Source of the DNA: UBA1715 sp045615765
GTDB taxonomy: Bacteria; Bacteroidota; Bacteroidia; Bacteroidales; UBA1715
DNA: 64,000 bases
NCBI GenBank assembly: GCA_045615765.1
Contig: JAZLFM010000048.1
Location: forward strand, 1 to 64,000
Reading direction: 5' to 3'
In this document: positions 52,371 through 61,600 of the stretch, one piece after another
Numbering within the stretch: the stretch's first letter is position 1
How the letters are laid out: every line of letters begins with the position of its first letter
Position numbers and translations under genes: made by a program
Notes under the pieces: model-generated
What the model was told of the DNA's origin: nothing
The model's input: the letters and a program-made list of their open reading frames with translations, nothing else
Database searches by the model: none

Positions 52371-52655
52371 ATGAGTTCAGAGATAAAAAAAGAAGATGCA
52401 AATTTCACTTTTAGTCGAACTAACTATATTTTGGTCGCTATAGGTGTTATTATTTTGCTTATCGGTTTTATTTTATTGTCAGGAGGTGCTGTTGAAAATC
52501 CAGATGATTTTTATCCGAATGGTGATCCTAGCCAAGTGCCTGCAATTTTTGATTTTAGACGATTGACTTTGGCGCCAATAGTGATTTTGTTTGGATTCGC
52601 TTTTGAAATTTTTGCAATTCTTTGGTCTCCAAAAACTAATAAAGAAGAAAAATAA
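52371..52655 (+). CDS. DUF3098 family membrane protein
   Basis: A 94-aa protein with two hydrophobic segments (YILVAIGVIILLIGFILLSG and LTLAPIVILFGFAFEIFAIL), belonging to the DUF3098 family that lies between ftsX and uppP in Bacteroidota. Its function is unknown. The stop overlaps the uppP start by one base. Confidence 0.9.
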   Translation: MSSEIKKEDANFTFSRTNYILVAIGVIILLIGFILLSGGAVENPDDFYPNGDPSQVPAIFDFRRLTLAPIVILFGFAFEIFAILWSPKTNKEEK

Positions 52656-53509
52656 TGGATGTAATTCAAGCTCTTATTCTTGGATTAGTCCAAGGTTTAA
52701 CAGAATATTTGCCTGTAAGTAGTAGTGGGCATTTGGAGATAGGAAAAGTCCTTTTGGGCGAAGGTGCAGAAGTTGGTGGTCTGACTTTTGATATTGTTGT
52801 ACATGTTGCAACAGTTTTGGCAACACTTGTGATTTTGTATAAAGAAGTTTTCTGGATTTTTAAGGGACTTTTTGCTAAACCTGTGAAAAATGGAGACGGG
52901 TTCTTGTCTTATTTTAATGAAGAACAGAAATATGTGTTGAATATTATCATCTCTATGATTCCAGTTGGAGTTGTTGGACTTTGTTTTAAGGATTCAATAG
53001 AAGCTTTATATGCGGACAATATACTTCCGGTTGTAGGTGTTTGTTTACTTGTAACAGCAGGTTTGTTAGCGTTGACGCATTTTTATAAACCACAAGAAAA
53101 AGAATCAATATCTCCATTACATTCTTTTATAATAGGTATTGCTCAAGCGGTTGCAGTATTGCCTGGTCTTTCACGTTCTGGTTCAACAATAGCAACAGGT
53201 TTGTTATTAGGAAATAGTAAAGAGAAATTAGCACAGTTTTCATTTTTGATGGTAATACCACCAATTTTAGGAGAGGCATTACTTGATTTTAAACATATTG
53301 TAGCTCCTTCTGCAGAATATCTTGCAGAACATGGTGTTACAGAAACAATTGAAATGTTGCCGTTACTTGTTGGTTTTATAGCTGCTTTTATCAGTGGTTG
53401 TTTAGCTTGTAAGTTAATGATTGCTCTTGTAAAAAAATGTAAATTAATTTATTTCGCCATCTACTGTGCGATTATAGGTTGTGCAACATTATTATATTCA
53501 ATATTGTAA
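52655..53509 (+). CDS. uppP: Undecaprenyl-diphosphatase UppP (BacA)
   Basis: A 284-aa polytopic enzyme that regenerates undecaprenyl phosphate. The two catalytic blocks are GLTEYLPVSSSGHLEI and LPGLSRSGSTIATGLLLG. Several predicted helices fill the length. It gives bacitracin tolerance and feeds cell wall synthesis. It overlaps truB by one base. Confidence 0.96.
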   Translation: MDVIQALILGLVQGLTEYLPVSSSGHLEIGKVLLGEGAEVGGLTFDIVVHVATVLATLVILYKEVFWIFKGLFAKPVKNGDGFLSYFNEEQKYVLNIIISMIPVGVVGLCFKDSIEALYADNILPVVGVCLLVTAGLLALTHFYKPQEKESISPLHSFIIGIAQAVAVLPGLSRSGSTIATGLLLGNSKEKLAQFSFLMVIPPILGEALLDFKHIVAPSAEYLAEHGVTETIEMLPLLVGFIAAFISGCLACKLMIALVKKCKLIYFAIYCAIIGCATLLYSIL

Positions 53510-54201
53510 TGAATTTCATCGAGGGAGAAGTATTATATATTGATAAGCCATTGCAATGGACTTCGTTTGATTTGGTAAATAAAACGAGGTATATGTTGCG
53601 TCGTTCCCTTGGTGTAAAAAAAATAAAGGTTGGTCATGCTGGAACATTAGATCCTTTAGCTACAGGTGTTATGATTCTTTGTACAGGAAAGGCGACCAAA
53701 AAGATTGATAGTTTTCTTCATCAAGATAAAGAATATGTAGCAACGTTGAAAGTTGGCGCAACAACACCATCTTTTGATAAAGAAACGGAAGAAGATGCAC
53801 AATATCCAATAGATCATATAACACAAGAATTAGTTGAAAAATCTTTGGAACAATTTATCGGCGAAATTCAGCAGACTCCTCCTGTATTTTCTGCAATACG
53901 TGTACAAGGACAACATGCTTATGAATTAGCTCGAAAGAATATTGATGTAGAAATACCAACTCGAACAATTCGTGTTGACAAAATAGAACTATTACAGTAT
54001 AGTTTACCATATATCACGATAAAAGTTGCTTGTAGTAAGGGCACATATATTCGTTCTCTTGCTCGTGATATAGGAAAAGCTTTAGGTAGTGGAGCATATT
54101 TGGAATCTTTGCAACGAACAAAGATTGGAGAAGTGTCGCTATCAGATTGTCTTAGTTTAGAACAGTTACAAGAAATAATTGAACAGGAAAAAGTTATATA
54201 A
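53509..54201 (+). CDS. truB: tRNA pseudouridine-55 synthase TruB
   Basis: A 230-aa enzyme forming pseudouridine 55 in the tRNA T loop. The catalytic aspartate is in VGHAGTLDPLATGVMI; GPF-like core PPVFSAIRVQGQHAYELAR and CSKGTYIRSLARDIGKALG are also conserved. I use the ATG overlapping the uppP stop. It lacks the extra C-terminal PUA domain. Confidence 0.94.
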   Translation: MNFIEGEVLYIDKPLQWTSFDLVNKTRYMLRRSLGVKKIKVGHAGTLDPLATGVMILCTGKATKKIDSFLHQDKEYVATLKVGATTPSFDKETEEDAQYPIDHITQELVEKSLEQFIGEIQQTPPVFSAIRVQGQHAYELARKNIDVEIPTRTIRVDKIELLQYSLPYITIKVACSKGTYIRSLARDIGKALGSGAYLESLQRTKIGEVSLSDCLSLEQLQEIIEQEKVI

Positions 54202-54203
54202 AT

Positions 54204-55280
54204 ATGAAGTTATCAGAGTTTAGATTAAAAATTCCAGCTGAATCAATTGCAATGTATCCAGCTGAAAACAGAGATGAATCACGTTTGTTGGTTTTGAATG
54301 CGAAAACTGGTGAAATAGAACATAAACTTTTTAAGGATATAATTGACTATTTTGAAGAAGACGATGTTTTGATGTTGAACAATACTCGTGTTTTTCCTGC
54401 TCGTCTTTATGGAAATAAAGAACGCACTGGAGCGAAAATAGAAGTGTTCTTGTTGCGTGAACTTAGTCGTGAACAATATTTGTGGGATGTGTTGGTTGAT
54501 CCAGCAAGAAAAATCCGTATCGGTAATAAATTATATTTTGGCGATAACGATGAATTAGTTGCTGAAGTTATTGATAATACGACTTCTCGTGGTAGAACAA
54601 TTCGTTTCCTATGTGAAGAGAATTATGAAACTTTTAAGAAGATATTGTTTTCGTTAGGACAAACTCCACTTCCTGACCATATTTTGAACGCCCGTCGTTC
54701 TGCAGAAAAACCTATAGTAGAACCTTCAGACGAGGCACGCTTCCAAAACATTTTTGCAACAGAAGAAGGCTCTGTCGCTCTACCAGCTGCAGGTATGCAT
54801 TTCAGCCGCGAATTGTTGAAACGATTAGAAATCAAAGGAGTTGATTTTGAATATCTAACTCTTCATATGGGCTTGGGTAATTTCAGTGCTGTTGAAGTTG
54901 AAGACTTGACAAAGCATAAAATGGATTCAGAACGAATGATTATTACTCCAGAAGTTGCTGATAAAGTAAATGAAGCTCGCGAAAACAAACATAATGTGTT
55001 TGCTTGTGGAACAACAGTTCTTCGTGCAATAGAATCTTCGGTTTCAATGAATGGTTTTCTAAAACCATACGATGGATGGACAAATAAATTTATTTTCCCT
55101 CCGTATGATTTTACTATTGCAAATCGTTTGATTTCTAATTTCCATTTGTCACAATCAACTATGTTGATGATGGTATGTGCGTTTGGTGGATTTGACTTGG
55201 TAATGAAGACATATAATACGGCAATCAAAGAAGGATATCGATTTGGTTCGTATGGTGATGCTTTGTTGATTTTGAAATAA
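54204..55280 (+). CDS. queA: S-adenosylmethionine:tRNA ribosyltransferase-isomerase QueA
   Basis: A 358-aa enzyme that builds epoxyqueuosine on tRNA. MYPAENRDESRLLVLNAKTG, DDVLMLNNTRVFPARLYG, HMGLGNFSAVEVEDLTKHKM and SNFHLSQSTMLMMVCAF are conserved QueA segments. It follows truB by two bases. Confidence 0.96.
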   Translation: MKLSEFRLKIPAESIAMYPAENRDESRLLVLNAKTGEIEHKLFKDIIDYFEEDDVLMLNNTRVFPARLYGNKERTGAKIEVFLLRELSREQYLWDVLVDPARKIRIGNKLYFGDNDELVAEVIDNTTSRGRTIRFLCEENYETFKKILFSLGQTPLPDHILNARRSAEKPIVEPSDEARFQNIFATEEGSVALPAAGMHFSRELLKRLEIKGVDFEYLTLHMGLGNFSAVEVEDLTKHKMDSERMIITPEVADKVNEARENKHNVFACGTTVLRAIESSVSMNGFLKPYDGWTNKFIFPPYDFTIANRLISNFHLSQSTMLMMVCAFGGFDLVMKTYNTAIKEGYRFGSYGDALLILK

Positions 55281-55311
55281 TTAATTGTTTTATTTTAAAT
55301 TATCTACGACA

Positions 55312-55623
55312 TTGGAATTACAGGTAACAACGAAGAAACCTTCGGAATGTACGAATATAACAGATGTTAGAAATGAAATTGACAACATCGATAAAGTCTT
55401 GATTTCTTTATTGAAAGATAGATTTCAGTATGTGAAAGAGGTTGTTAAATACAAAGAAAAAACAGCTGCAAGTATAGAAGCTTCGGATAGGCGAGAAGCC
55501 GTAATTGCTCAAAGACGCAAATGGGCTGAGGAACAAGGATTAGATCCAAATGTTATCGAGGAAATGTATCGCCGTCTTATTGAATACTTTATAGCGGAAG
55601 AAAAGAAGATTATTAATTTGTAA
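55312..55623 (+). CDS. Chorismate mutase type II (AroQ)-like protein, TTG start
   Basis: A 103-aa all-helical AroQ-type domain. DVRNEIDNIDKVLISLLKDR followed by FQYVKEVVKYKEK carries the conserved Arg and Lys, and VIAQRRKWAEEQGLDPNVIE the C-terminal helix pair. It may be a chorismate mutase or an isochorismate pyruvate-lyase relative. There is no ATG before the conserved region; I propose the TTG at 55312, but other starts such as ATT are possible. It follows queA, where Bacteroides have folK. Confidence 0.82.
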   Translation: MELQVTTKKPSECTNITDVRNEIDNIDKVLISLLKDRFQYVKEVVKYKEKTAASIEASDRREAVIAQRRKWAEEQGLDPNVIEEMYRRLIEYFIAEEKKIINL

Positions 55624-55638
55624 TTTATATAAAAACAT

Positions 55639-56589
55639 ATGTTTAGAAAAGAATTAAAAGTATTAGACTGCACCGTTCGTGACGGTGGTTTAATGAATAA
55701 ATGGCAATTCAGCAAAGAATTTGTTAAAGGTGTTTACAATTCTTGTGTAGAAGCTGGTATCGACTATATGGAAATTGGTTATATCAGTAGTGAAGATCAA
55801 TTCCCTCGTGATGTATATGGTCCTTGGAAATTTTGTATGGAAGATGAAATCCGTGAAATAGTAGGAGATAATAATACAAATACAAAATTGTCTGTTATGG
55901 CTGATATCGGTCGTATTAAATTCGACGACATTCGCCCTAAATCAGAAAGTGTGATAGATATGTTTCGTGTTGCTTGCTATGATCATCAAATTGATAAAGC
56001 AATCGAACTAGCACACCATGTAATGGACAAAGGTTATGAAGCGACAATTAACTTGATGGCTGTTTCAAAGGTAACAGATCGTAGTTTGACAGAAGTGCTT
56101 GATGATGTTGCAAAATCAAGAGTAAACACATTCTATTTGGTTGATAGTTTTGGTAGTTTATATTCTGAAGATATTCATAATTTGATGAATAGATATATTT
56201 CTGCTTTACCAGGAAAAACAATCGGTTTCCACGGACATAACAATCAACAATTAGCATTCGCTAATACAATTGAATGTATTATTGCTGGTGCAAATATGCT
56301 TGATGCTACAATGCTTGGTATTGGTCGTGGAGCAGGAAACTGTCCTATGGAATTGTTGATTTCATTCTTGAAAAATCCAAAATATAAATTAAGACCAATT
56401 TTGAAAGTTATTCAAGAACAAGTAAAACCTCTTCAAAAACAAATTGATTGGGGATATTTTATGCCTTATTTGATTTCGGGTTCAATGAACGAACATCCAC
56501 GTTCGGCTATGGCTTGGATGGATGGCGAAAATAAAGATGACTATGTAGCTTTCTACGATGAATTCATGCATGAAAAAGGTATGTTATAG
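55639..56589 (+). CDS. DRE-TIM aldolase-like protein (HMG-CoA lyase/DmpG-like)
   Basis: A 316-aa TIM-barrel protein. The N-terminal KVLDCTVRDGGLMNKWQFS matches the D-C-T-x-R-D-G-G metal motif, and IGFHGHNNQQLAFANT the HxHN metal site. It resembles the aldolase catalytic domain of 4-hydroxy-2-oxovalerate aldolase, and many Bacteroidota have such a gene with unknown substrate. It sits 15 bp after the chorismate mutase-like gene. Confidence 0.82.
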   Translation: MFRKELKVLDCTVRDGGLMNKWQFSKEFVKGVYNSCVEAGIDYMEIGYISSEDQFPRDVYGPWKFCMEDEIREIVGDNNTNTKLSVMADIGRIKFDDIRPKSESVIDMFRVACYDHQIDKAIELAHHVMDKGYEATINLMAVSKVTDRSLTEVLDDVAKSRVNTFYLVDSFGSLYSEDIHNLMNRYISALPGKTIGFHGHNNQQLAFANTIECIIAGANMLDATMLGIGRGAGNCPMELLISFLKNPKYKLRPILKVIQEQVKPLQKQIDWGYFMPYLISGSMNEHPRSAMAWMDGENKDDYVAFYDEFMHEKGML

Positions 56590-56614
56590 TAGAAAATAAG
56601 AATCTTCTATAAAG

Positions 56615-56643
56615 AAAAGGGAACGGTATTCGTTCCCTTTTTT
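56615..56643 (+). terminator. Rho-independent terminator after the aldolase gene
   Basis: AAAAGGGAACG and CGTTCCCTTTT with a GTATT loop and a T-tail; it ends the ftsX-to-aldolase transcript. Confidence 0.88.
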
Positions 56644-56700
56644 GTTGTAATAGAATTTCAGATACGTTTTAAAATTCAAAGTATAAGTGTACATTTGTAT

Positions 56701-57594
56701 ATGATTTCATTGGTCGTTTGTACATATAATCGCGATGCCTATGTTTACAAGACATTGGAGCATATTGCTCTAAATGATTTTCCTTGTGAACAATATGAAA
56801 TTGTATTGATAGACAATAATAGTACCGACAATACGGCTGCAGAATGTAGTCGTTTCCATAATGATTATCCGTTGGTTGATTATTTATATGTAAAAGAAAC
56901 ACAACAAGGTCTTTCGTTTGCTCGCAATAGAGGATTTGTAGATTCTAAAGGTGATTGTATTGTTTTTCTTGATGATGACGCATTTGTTGAAAACGATTAT
57001 TTAAAGAATTTGTCGGAATGTTTACAAGCATATCCGAATATGCAAGCTTTTGGAGGGCGCATTTATCCATTGTATGAAACGGGGAAAGAACCAACATGGA
57101 TGTCTCCACGTTTGATTCCGCTTGTATCAGCAATTGATAAAGGTGACGAAGTTGTTCCTTTTGAGGGAAAATCATATCCTATAGGAGCAAATATGGGTTT
57201 CCGTCGTCAATGTTTGGAACAAATAGGTTTGTTTAATACAGCGTTAGGTCGGTCAAAAAAGAATTTGATGGGCGGCGAGGAAAAAGATATTTTTAATAGA
57301 ATAAAGCAAGCTTCTATGTCTGTTTTGTATCTACCAAATGTACAAGTTCATCATGTCATTCCTGAATTTAGAACTACTATCGATTTCGTAAAAAAAATGG
57401 GAGAGGGAATAGGAATGAGTGAAAAAATTCGTTGCTCGAATAATCATGGTGGATATTTACTTGCTTTGTCGAAAGAAGTATGGAAATGGGCTGGTTCTAT
57501 AGTTTTAGCTTGTTATTATTCTTTGCGTGGAGAATTTCCCAAAGCAAATGCTATAATAAAATTTCGTTGGAGTGTAACAAAAGGTTTGTTGTAA
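56701..57594 (+). CDS. Family 2 glycosyltransferase
   Basis: A 297-aa GT-A fold glycosyltransferase. ISLVVCTYNRDAYVYKTLEH starts the nucleotide site, FLDDDAFVENDYL is the DxD-type metal motif, and MGGEEKDIFNRI the later acidic block. A C-terminal hydrophobic segment (AGSIVLACYYSL) may anchor it in the membrane. The start is the ATG at 56701; an in-frame TTG precedes it. It lies just upstream of ung, with one base between them. Confidence 0.88.
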   Translation: MISLVVCTYNRDAYVYKTLEHIALNDFPCEQYEIVLIDNNSTDNTAAECSRFHNDYPLVDYLYVKETQQGLSFARNRGFVDSKGDCIVFLDDDAFVENDYLKNLSECLQAYPNMQAFGGRIYPLYETGKEPTWMSPRLIPLVSAIDKGDEVVPFEGKSYPIGANMGFRRQCLEQIGLFNTALGRSKKNLMGGEEKDIFNRIKQASMSVLYLPNVQVHHVIPEFRTTIDFVKKMGEGIGMSEKIRCSNNHGGYLLALSKEVWKWAGSIVLACYYSLRGEFPKANAIIKFRWSVTKGLL

Positions 57595-57595
57595 C

Positions 57596-58261
57596 ATGAT
57601 AGATCCAAAAATAGAAGAATCCTGGAAGCGTGTCTTGATAGACGAGTTTAATAAACCATATTTTTATGCGTTAAAAGAATTTCTTGTGGAAGAGAAGAAA
57701 CACTATGTTGTGTATCCGGAAGGAAAGAATATCTTTAATGCATTTGCTTGTACTCCGTTTGACAAAGTAAAAGTTGTTATTATAGGTCAAGATCCATATC
57801 ATGGTCCAGGGCAGGCACATGGATTGTCTTTTTCTGTACAAGATGGAATACAAAAACCACCATCATTACAAAATATATTTAAAGAACTGCATGACGATAT
57901 AGGAAAACCTATCCCTGTAAGTGGAAATCTTGAGTCATGGGCAAAACAAGGTGTATTGTTGTTGAATGCAACATTAACAGTTCGTGCAAATCAAGCAGGA
58001 TCTCATCAGAAACATGGTTGGGAGCAATTTACCGATACCGTTATTCAAACCTTGTCAGAACAAAAAACAGGTATTGTTTTCTTGTTATGGGGATCGTTTG
58101 CGCAAGCAAAATCGATGTTGATAGATACTTCAAAACATTATATACTTAAAGCAGCACATCCTTCACCATTATCTTCATATAAAGGCTTCTTTGGATGTAG
58201 GCATTTTTCCAAAACAAATGAGATTTTGCAAAGTATTGGAAAAACGCCGATAGAGTGGTAG
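57596..58261 (+). CDS. ung: Uracil-DNA glycosylase, family 1
   Basis: A 221-aa DNA repair enzyme. The catalytic motif GQDPYHGPGQAHGLSFSV, the LLLNATLTVRANQAGSHQKH region and the uracil-pocket HPSPLSSYKGFFG are all present, and the length is normal. It removes uracil from DNA. Confidence 0.96.
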   Translation: MIDPKIEESWKRVLIDEFNKPYFYALKEFLVEEKKHYVVYPEGKNIFNAFACTPFDKVKVVIIGQDPYHGPGQAHGLSFSVQDGIQKPPSLQNIFKELHDDIGKPIPVSGNLESWAKQGVLLLNATLTVRANQAGSHQKHGWEQFTDTVIQTLSEQKTGIVFLLWGSFAQAKSMLIDTSKHYILKAAHPSPLSSYKGFFGCRHFSKTNEILQSIGKTPIEW

Positions 58262-58620
58262 TTGCGAATTTTATTCTATAATAATTAAGCTCTTCTATAC
58301 CAAAATGTGCATTTTTTTGTCATTTTGCATGTACGTATTCTATTTTTAGAAATACTTTTTGTTTTGTAATATGTTGTTTGTTAGTATATTACGATGATAA
58401 TATCTTATATTCTTTGTGAGATTTTATTGAAGAAAAAATTGTGGATAACTTTCGTATTCTTTTTACTGAAATGTTGTTTGCTCGTTATGTTTTTTTCATA
58501 CTTTTGAAAGCCTATAAAATGGGCAAATAAATTTTATAAGCGTCTTTCTTTGTTTGTAAAGATGAATATTTATACAAAGATAGTTTGCTTGATTAATAAT
58601 GTGTAAGTAATTTATTGATA
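58262..58620. other. Gene-free stretch before the giant surface protein gene
   Basis: About 360 bp with no coding frame, T-rich on the plus strand. I see no tRNA. A weak AT hairpin (AAAAT-GTGC-ATTTT near 58303) may end ung. TTTG at about 58550 and TAGTTTG near 58579 could be a poor promoter, but the match is not convincing. Confidence 0.5.
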
Positions 58621-61600
58621 ATGAAAAAAATATATAGATTTCTTGCGGTTGCTATTCTCTTTTCGCTATTTGGAAATGCTACATTTTCGCAAGTAAAATT
58701 TAATGAAGTTCAACCTTCAAATTCAAAGACACAAATCGATCCAGATTTTTATAAATACAGAGATTGGGTTGAGTTGTATAATACTGGTTCTTCAACGGTA
58801 GATTTAAGTGGGTATTACATAACCGACAATAAGGATAAACCAAGAAAATGGCAAGTTCCTGCGGGAAAATCAATTGCCTCAAAGGCCTTTTTGTTGATTT
58901 ACTGTGATGGTGAAGATGTTACAGGAAAAGCAATGCACACAAATTTCAAAATCTCGGAAGGTGATGTGTTGTATTTGTATTCTTCTACAATGCGTTTGAT
59001 GGACTCTGTTCATATTGGAAATATAGAGTCTGATTATACTTATGGACGTTTGGTTAATGGTACTGGCGCTTGGGCAGCTTTGTCAAAACCTACTCCAGGA
59101 GCATCGAATGTTTCAACAACAGTCAAAGGGTTAGCTCCAAAACCTGTGTTTTCGATAAAGGGAGGTTATTTTAATAAAGAACAAAATATCACATTGTCAA
59201 CGACTTTGCCGGGATCGGTTATTCGTTATACTACTGATGGTTCTGAACCTACCGAAAAGTCTCCTATCTATGAGGGTGCTATTACGGCAAAAAGTACGGT
59301 GAAAACGACTCAAAAATCAGGTTATGATCGTAAGGATAAAACAGGTATTCAACATTATTCATATCCATCTTCTTTAAGCTATCCTTCTTCCAAATATACA
59401 GGAACAAGAACGTATGGTTTTGTTTTGAAAGCAAAAGTATTCCATGACGATTATGTACCAAGTGAAACAGAAGGAAATACTTATTTTATAAATATCAACG
59501 CTCGTTCGCTTCCAGTGGTGGCAGTGTCGACAGATTTTGCGAACTTTTTTGATGCAGATAGCGGTATCTATATTCAAGGAACTAATGGTGCGTACGATGG
59601 TTATGTTACAGCAAACTGGCGTCAGGATTGGGAACGAAAGGTTTATGTTGAATATTTCGATGCGAGTGGAAATCGACAATTTGGTGTGTCGGCTGGTGCT
59701 TCAACAATGGGTGCAGTTTCTCGAAATTATGATATGAAATCGTTGAATATCGTAATGAAGAAAAAATACGAAGCAGGACAGATAAATTATCCGTTGTTCG
59801 GTGAAGATGGTTTGTCTTCATATAAATCGTTTGTGTTGCGTAATGCCGGTAATGATTGGGAACAAGGATCTAAATATAGAGATGCAGCAATACAACAAGT
59901 GCTTCGTGGTCAAATAGATTTGGAGACACAAGATTTTGAACCTGTTGTGATGTATTTGAATGGTGAGTATTGGGGGTTGATAAATTTGCGTGAACGTTTT
60001 GATGAAGATTATTTTGCTGGTTATCATGACTATGCCGATGATATTGATTTGTTGAAATATGCGGCAGATAGTACCTATCATTTCCGCGCTTCAAAAGGTA
60101 CGACAGAACGTCTTGCTGAAATGATGACATATTTGGCGAACAATTCCTTGACTTCGGATGAAAATTATGAGTTTGTTAAAAATCACTATATCGATGTTGA
60201 TAATGCAATAAACTATTATATCGCTCAATTGTATTGTCAAAATACTGACTGGCCAACAAACAATATGCGTATGTGGCGTCCAAGAACAGAAAATGGAAAA
60301 TTCCGTTTCCCTTGGTATGATGCGGATTTTGGATATGGTTTGTGGGGTGGCGATGCCTATACAAATCCATGGGATAACTTTGATAAGTCAAGTTATGCAA
60401 AGAAAACGTCTGTAGCCATACTTAATTATCTTTTGAAAAACGATGAATTTAAGGCTGAATTTGTTCAACGTTTTTATGCAATGATGGCGACTGTGTATAA
60501 CCCAGAACGTTTTATTACTATTTCAGACAATATAGAAAATAAATTGTCTATGGAACGTGAAGCCTTAATGGATGAATGGACTTGTACATTGAATGCAGGA
60601 GATTGTTATGGTTATGGCGTATGTGCAATGCAATCTTGGGCTACCAAGCGTGTAGGCTATATGAAAGATTATGTTGATTCTAAGTTTGGTAGCAAAGGAA
60701 CAACGACATTAAATGTGAAATATTCTAGCTCACAAGGACAAGTATATGTTTGTTCTATACCTGTAAGTAATGGATATTCTGCTGCTCATCAAAAAAATAG
60801 AGCAATTCGCTTGACTGCCGAACCAAAAGATGGGTATGCTTTTTCTGCTTGGAAAAATGGAACAACTGTAGTTTCTACTGATCCTGAATATTTTGCAACG
60901 ATAGAAAGTACAACGACAATTACTGCGGAATTTGTTACACGTCCTACAGAAAAGAATTTGTATATCAATGAATTCCTTGCTTCAAATAGTACAGACATTC
61001 TAAGTGAGTCTTTGAAACATGAAGATTGGATTGAAATTTACAATGCCGGTTCTTCTGATGTGAATATGGCAGGTTTGTATTTATCTGATAATCTTACAAA
61101 TCTTACAAAATATCAAATTCCGTATGGAGAAGCGCAAAAAACTGTTATAAAAGCAGGAGGATTCCTTTTGTTTTGGGCTGATAAAGAATCACAAGATGGG
61201 GTTCTACATTTGCCATTTAAGTTAGACCGTTCAAAAGGATCGATTTATTTATCACAGAAAAATACATCGGGAACAGTTTCAATTATAGATTCTATTCAAT
61301 ATGCACAACAAAATACAGATGTGTCGTATGGTCGTTTCCCTGATGGTTCTTCAAATTTGATTATATTTACGAAGACAACTCCAAATGCTTCAAATACAAT
61401 ACTTTCGGATAGTTATGTTAACGGTTTGGTAATCAATGAATTTATGTCAAAGAATACCACAACTATACAAGAAGAAACAGGAACTTATGCCGATTGGTTC
61501 GAAATCTACAACTCAACATCAAAAGATATTGATTTAGGAGGTTTGTTTGTAACCAATGATTTGAACAACTTGAATAAATATATGATTCCTAAAGGTCAAC

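Noticed and set aside
58440..58448. TGTGGATAA, a perfect DnaA box, as a replication origin
   Set aside because: It is a single site in a short AT-rich gap without a cluster of boxes or dnaA, so an origin is not supported.
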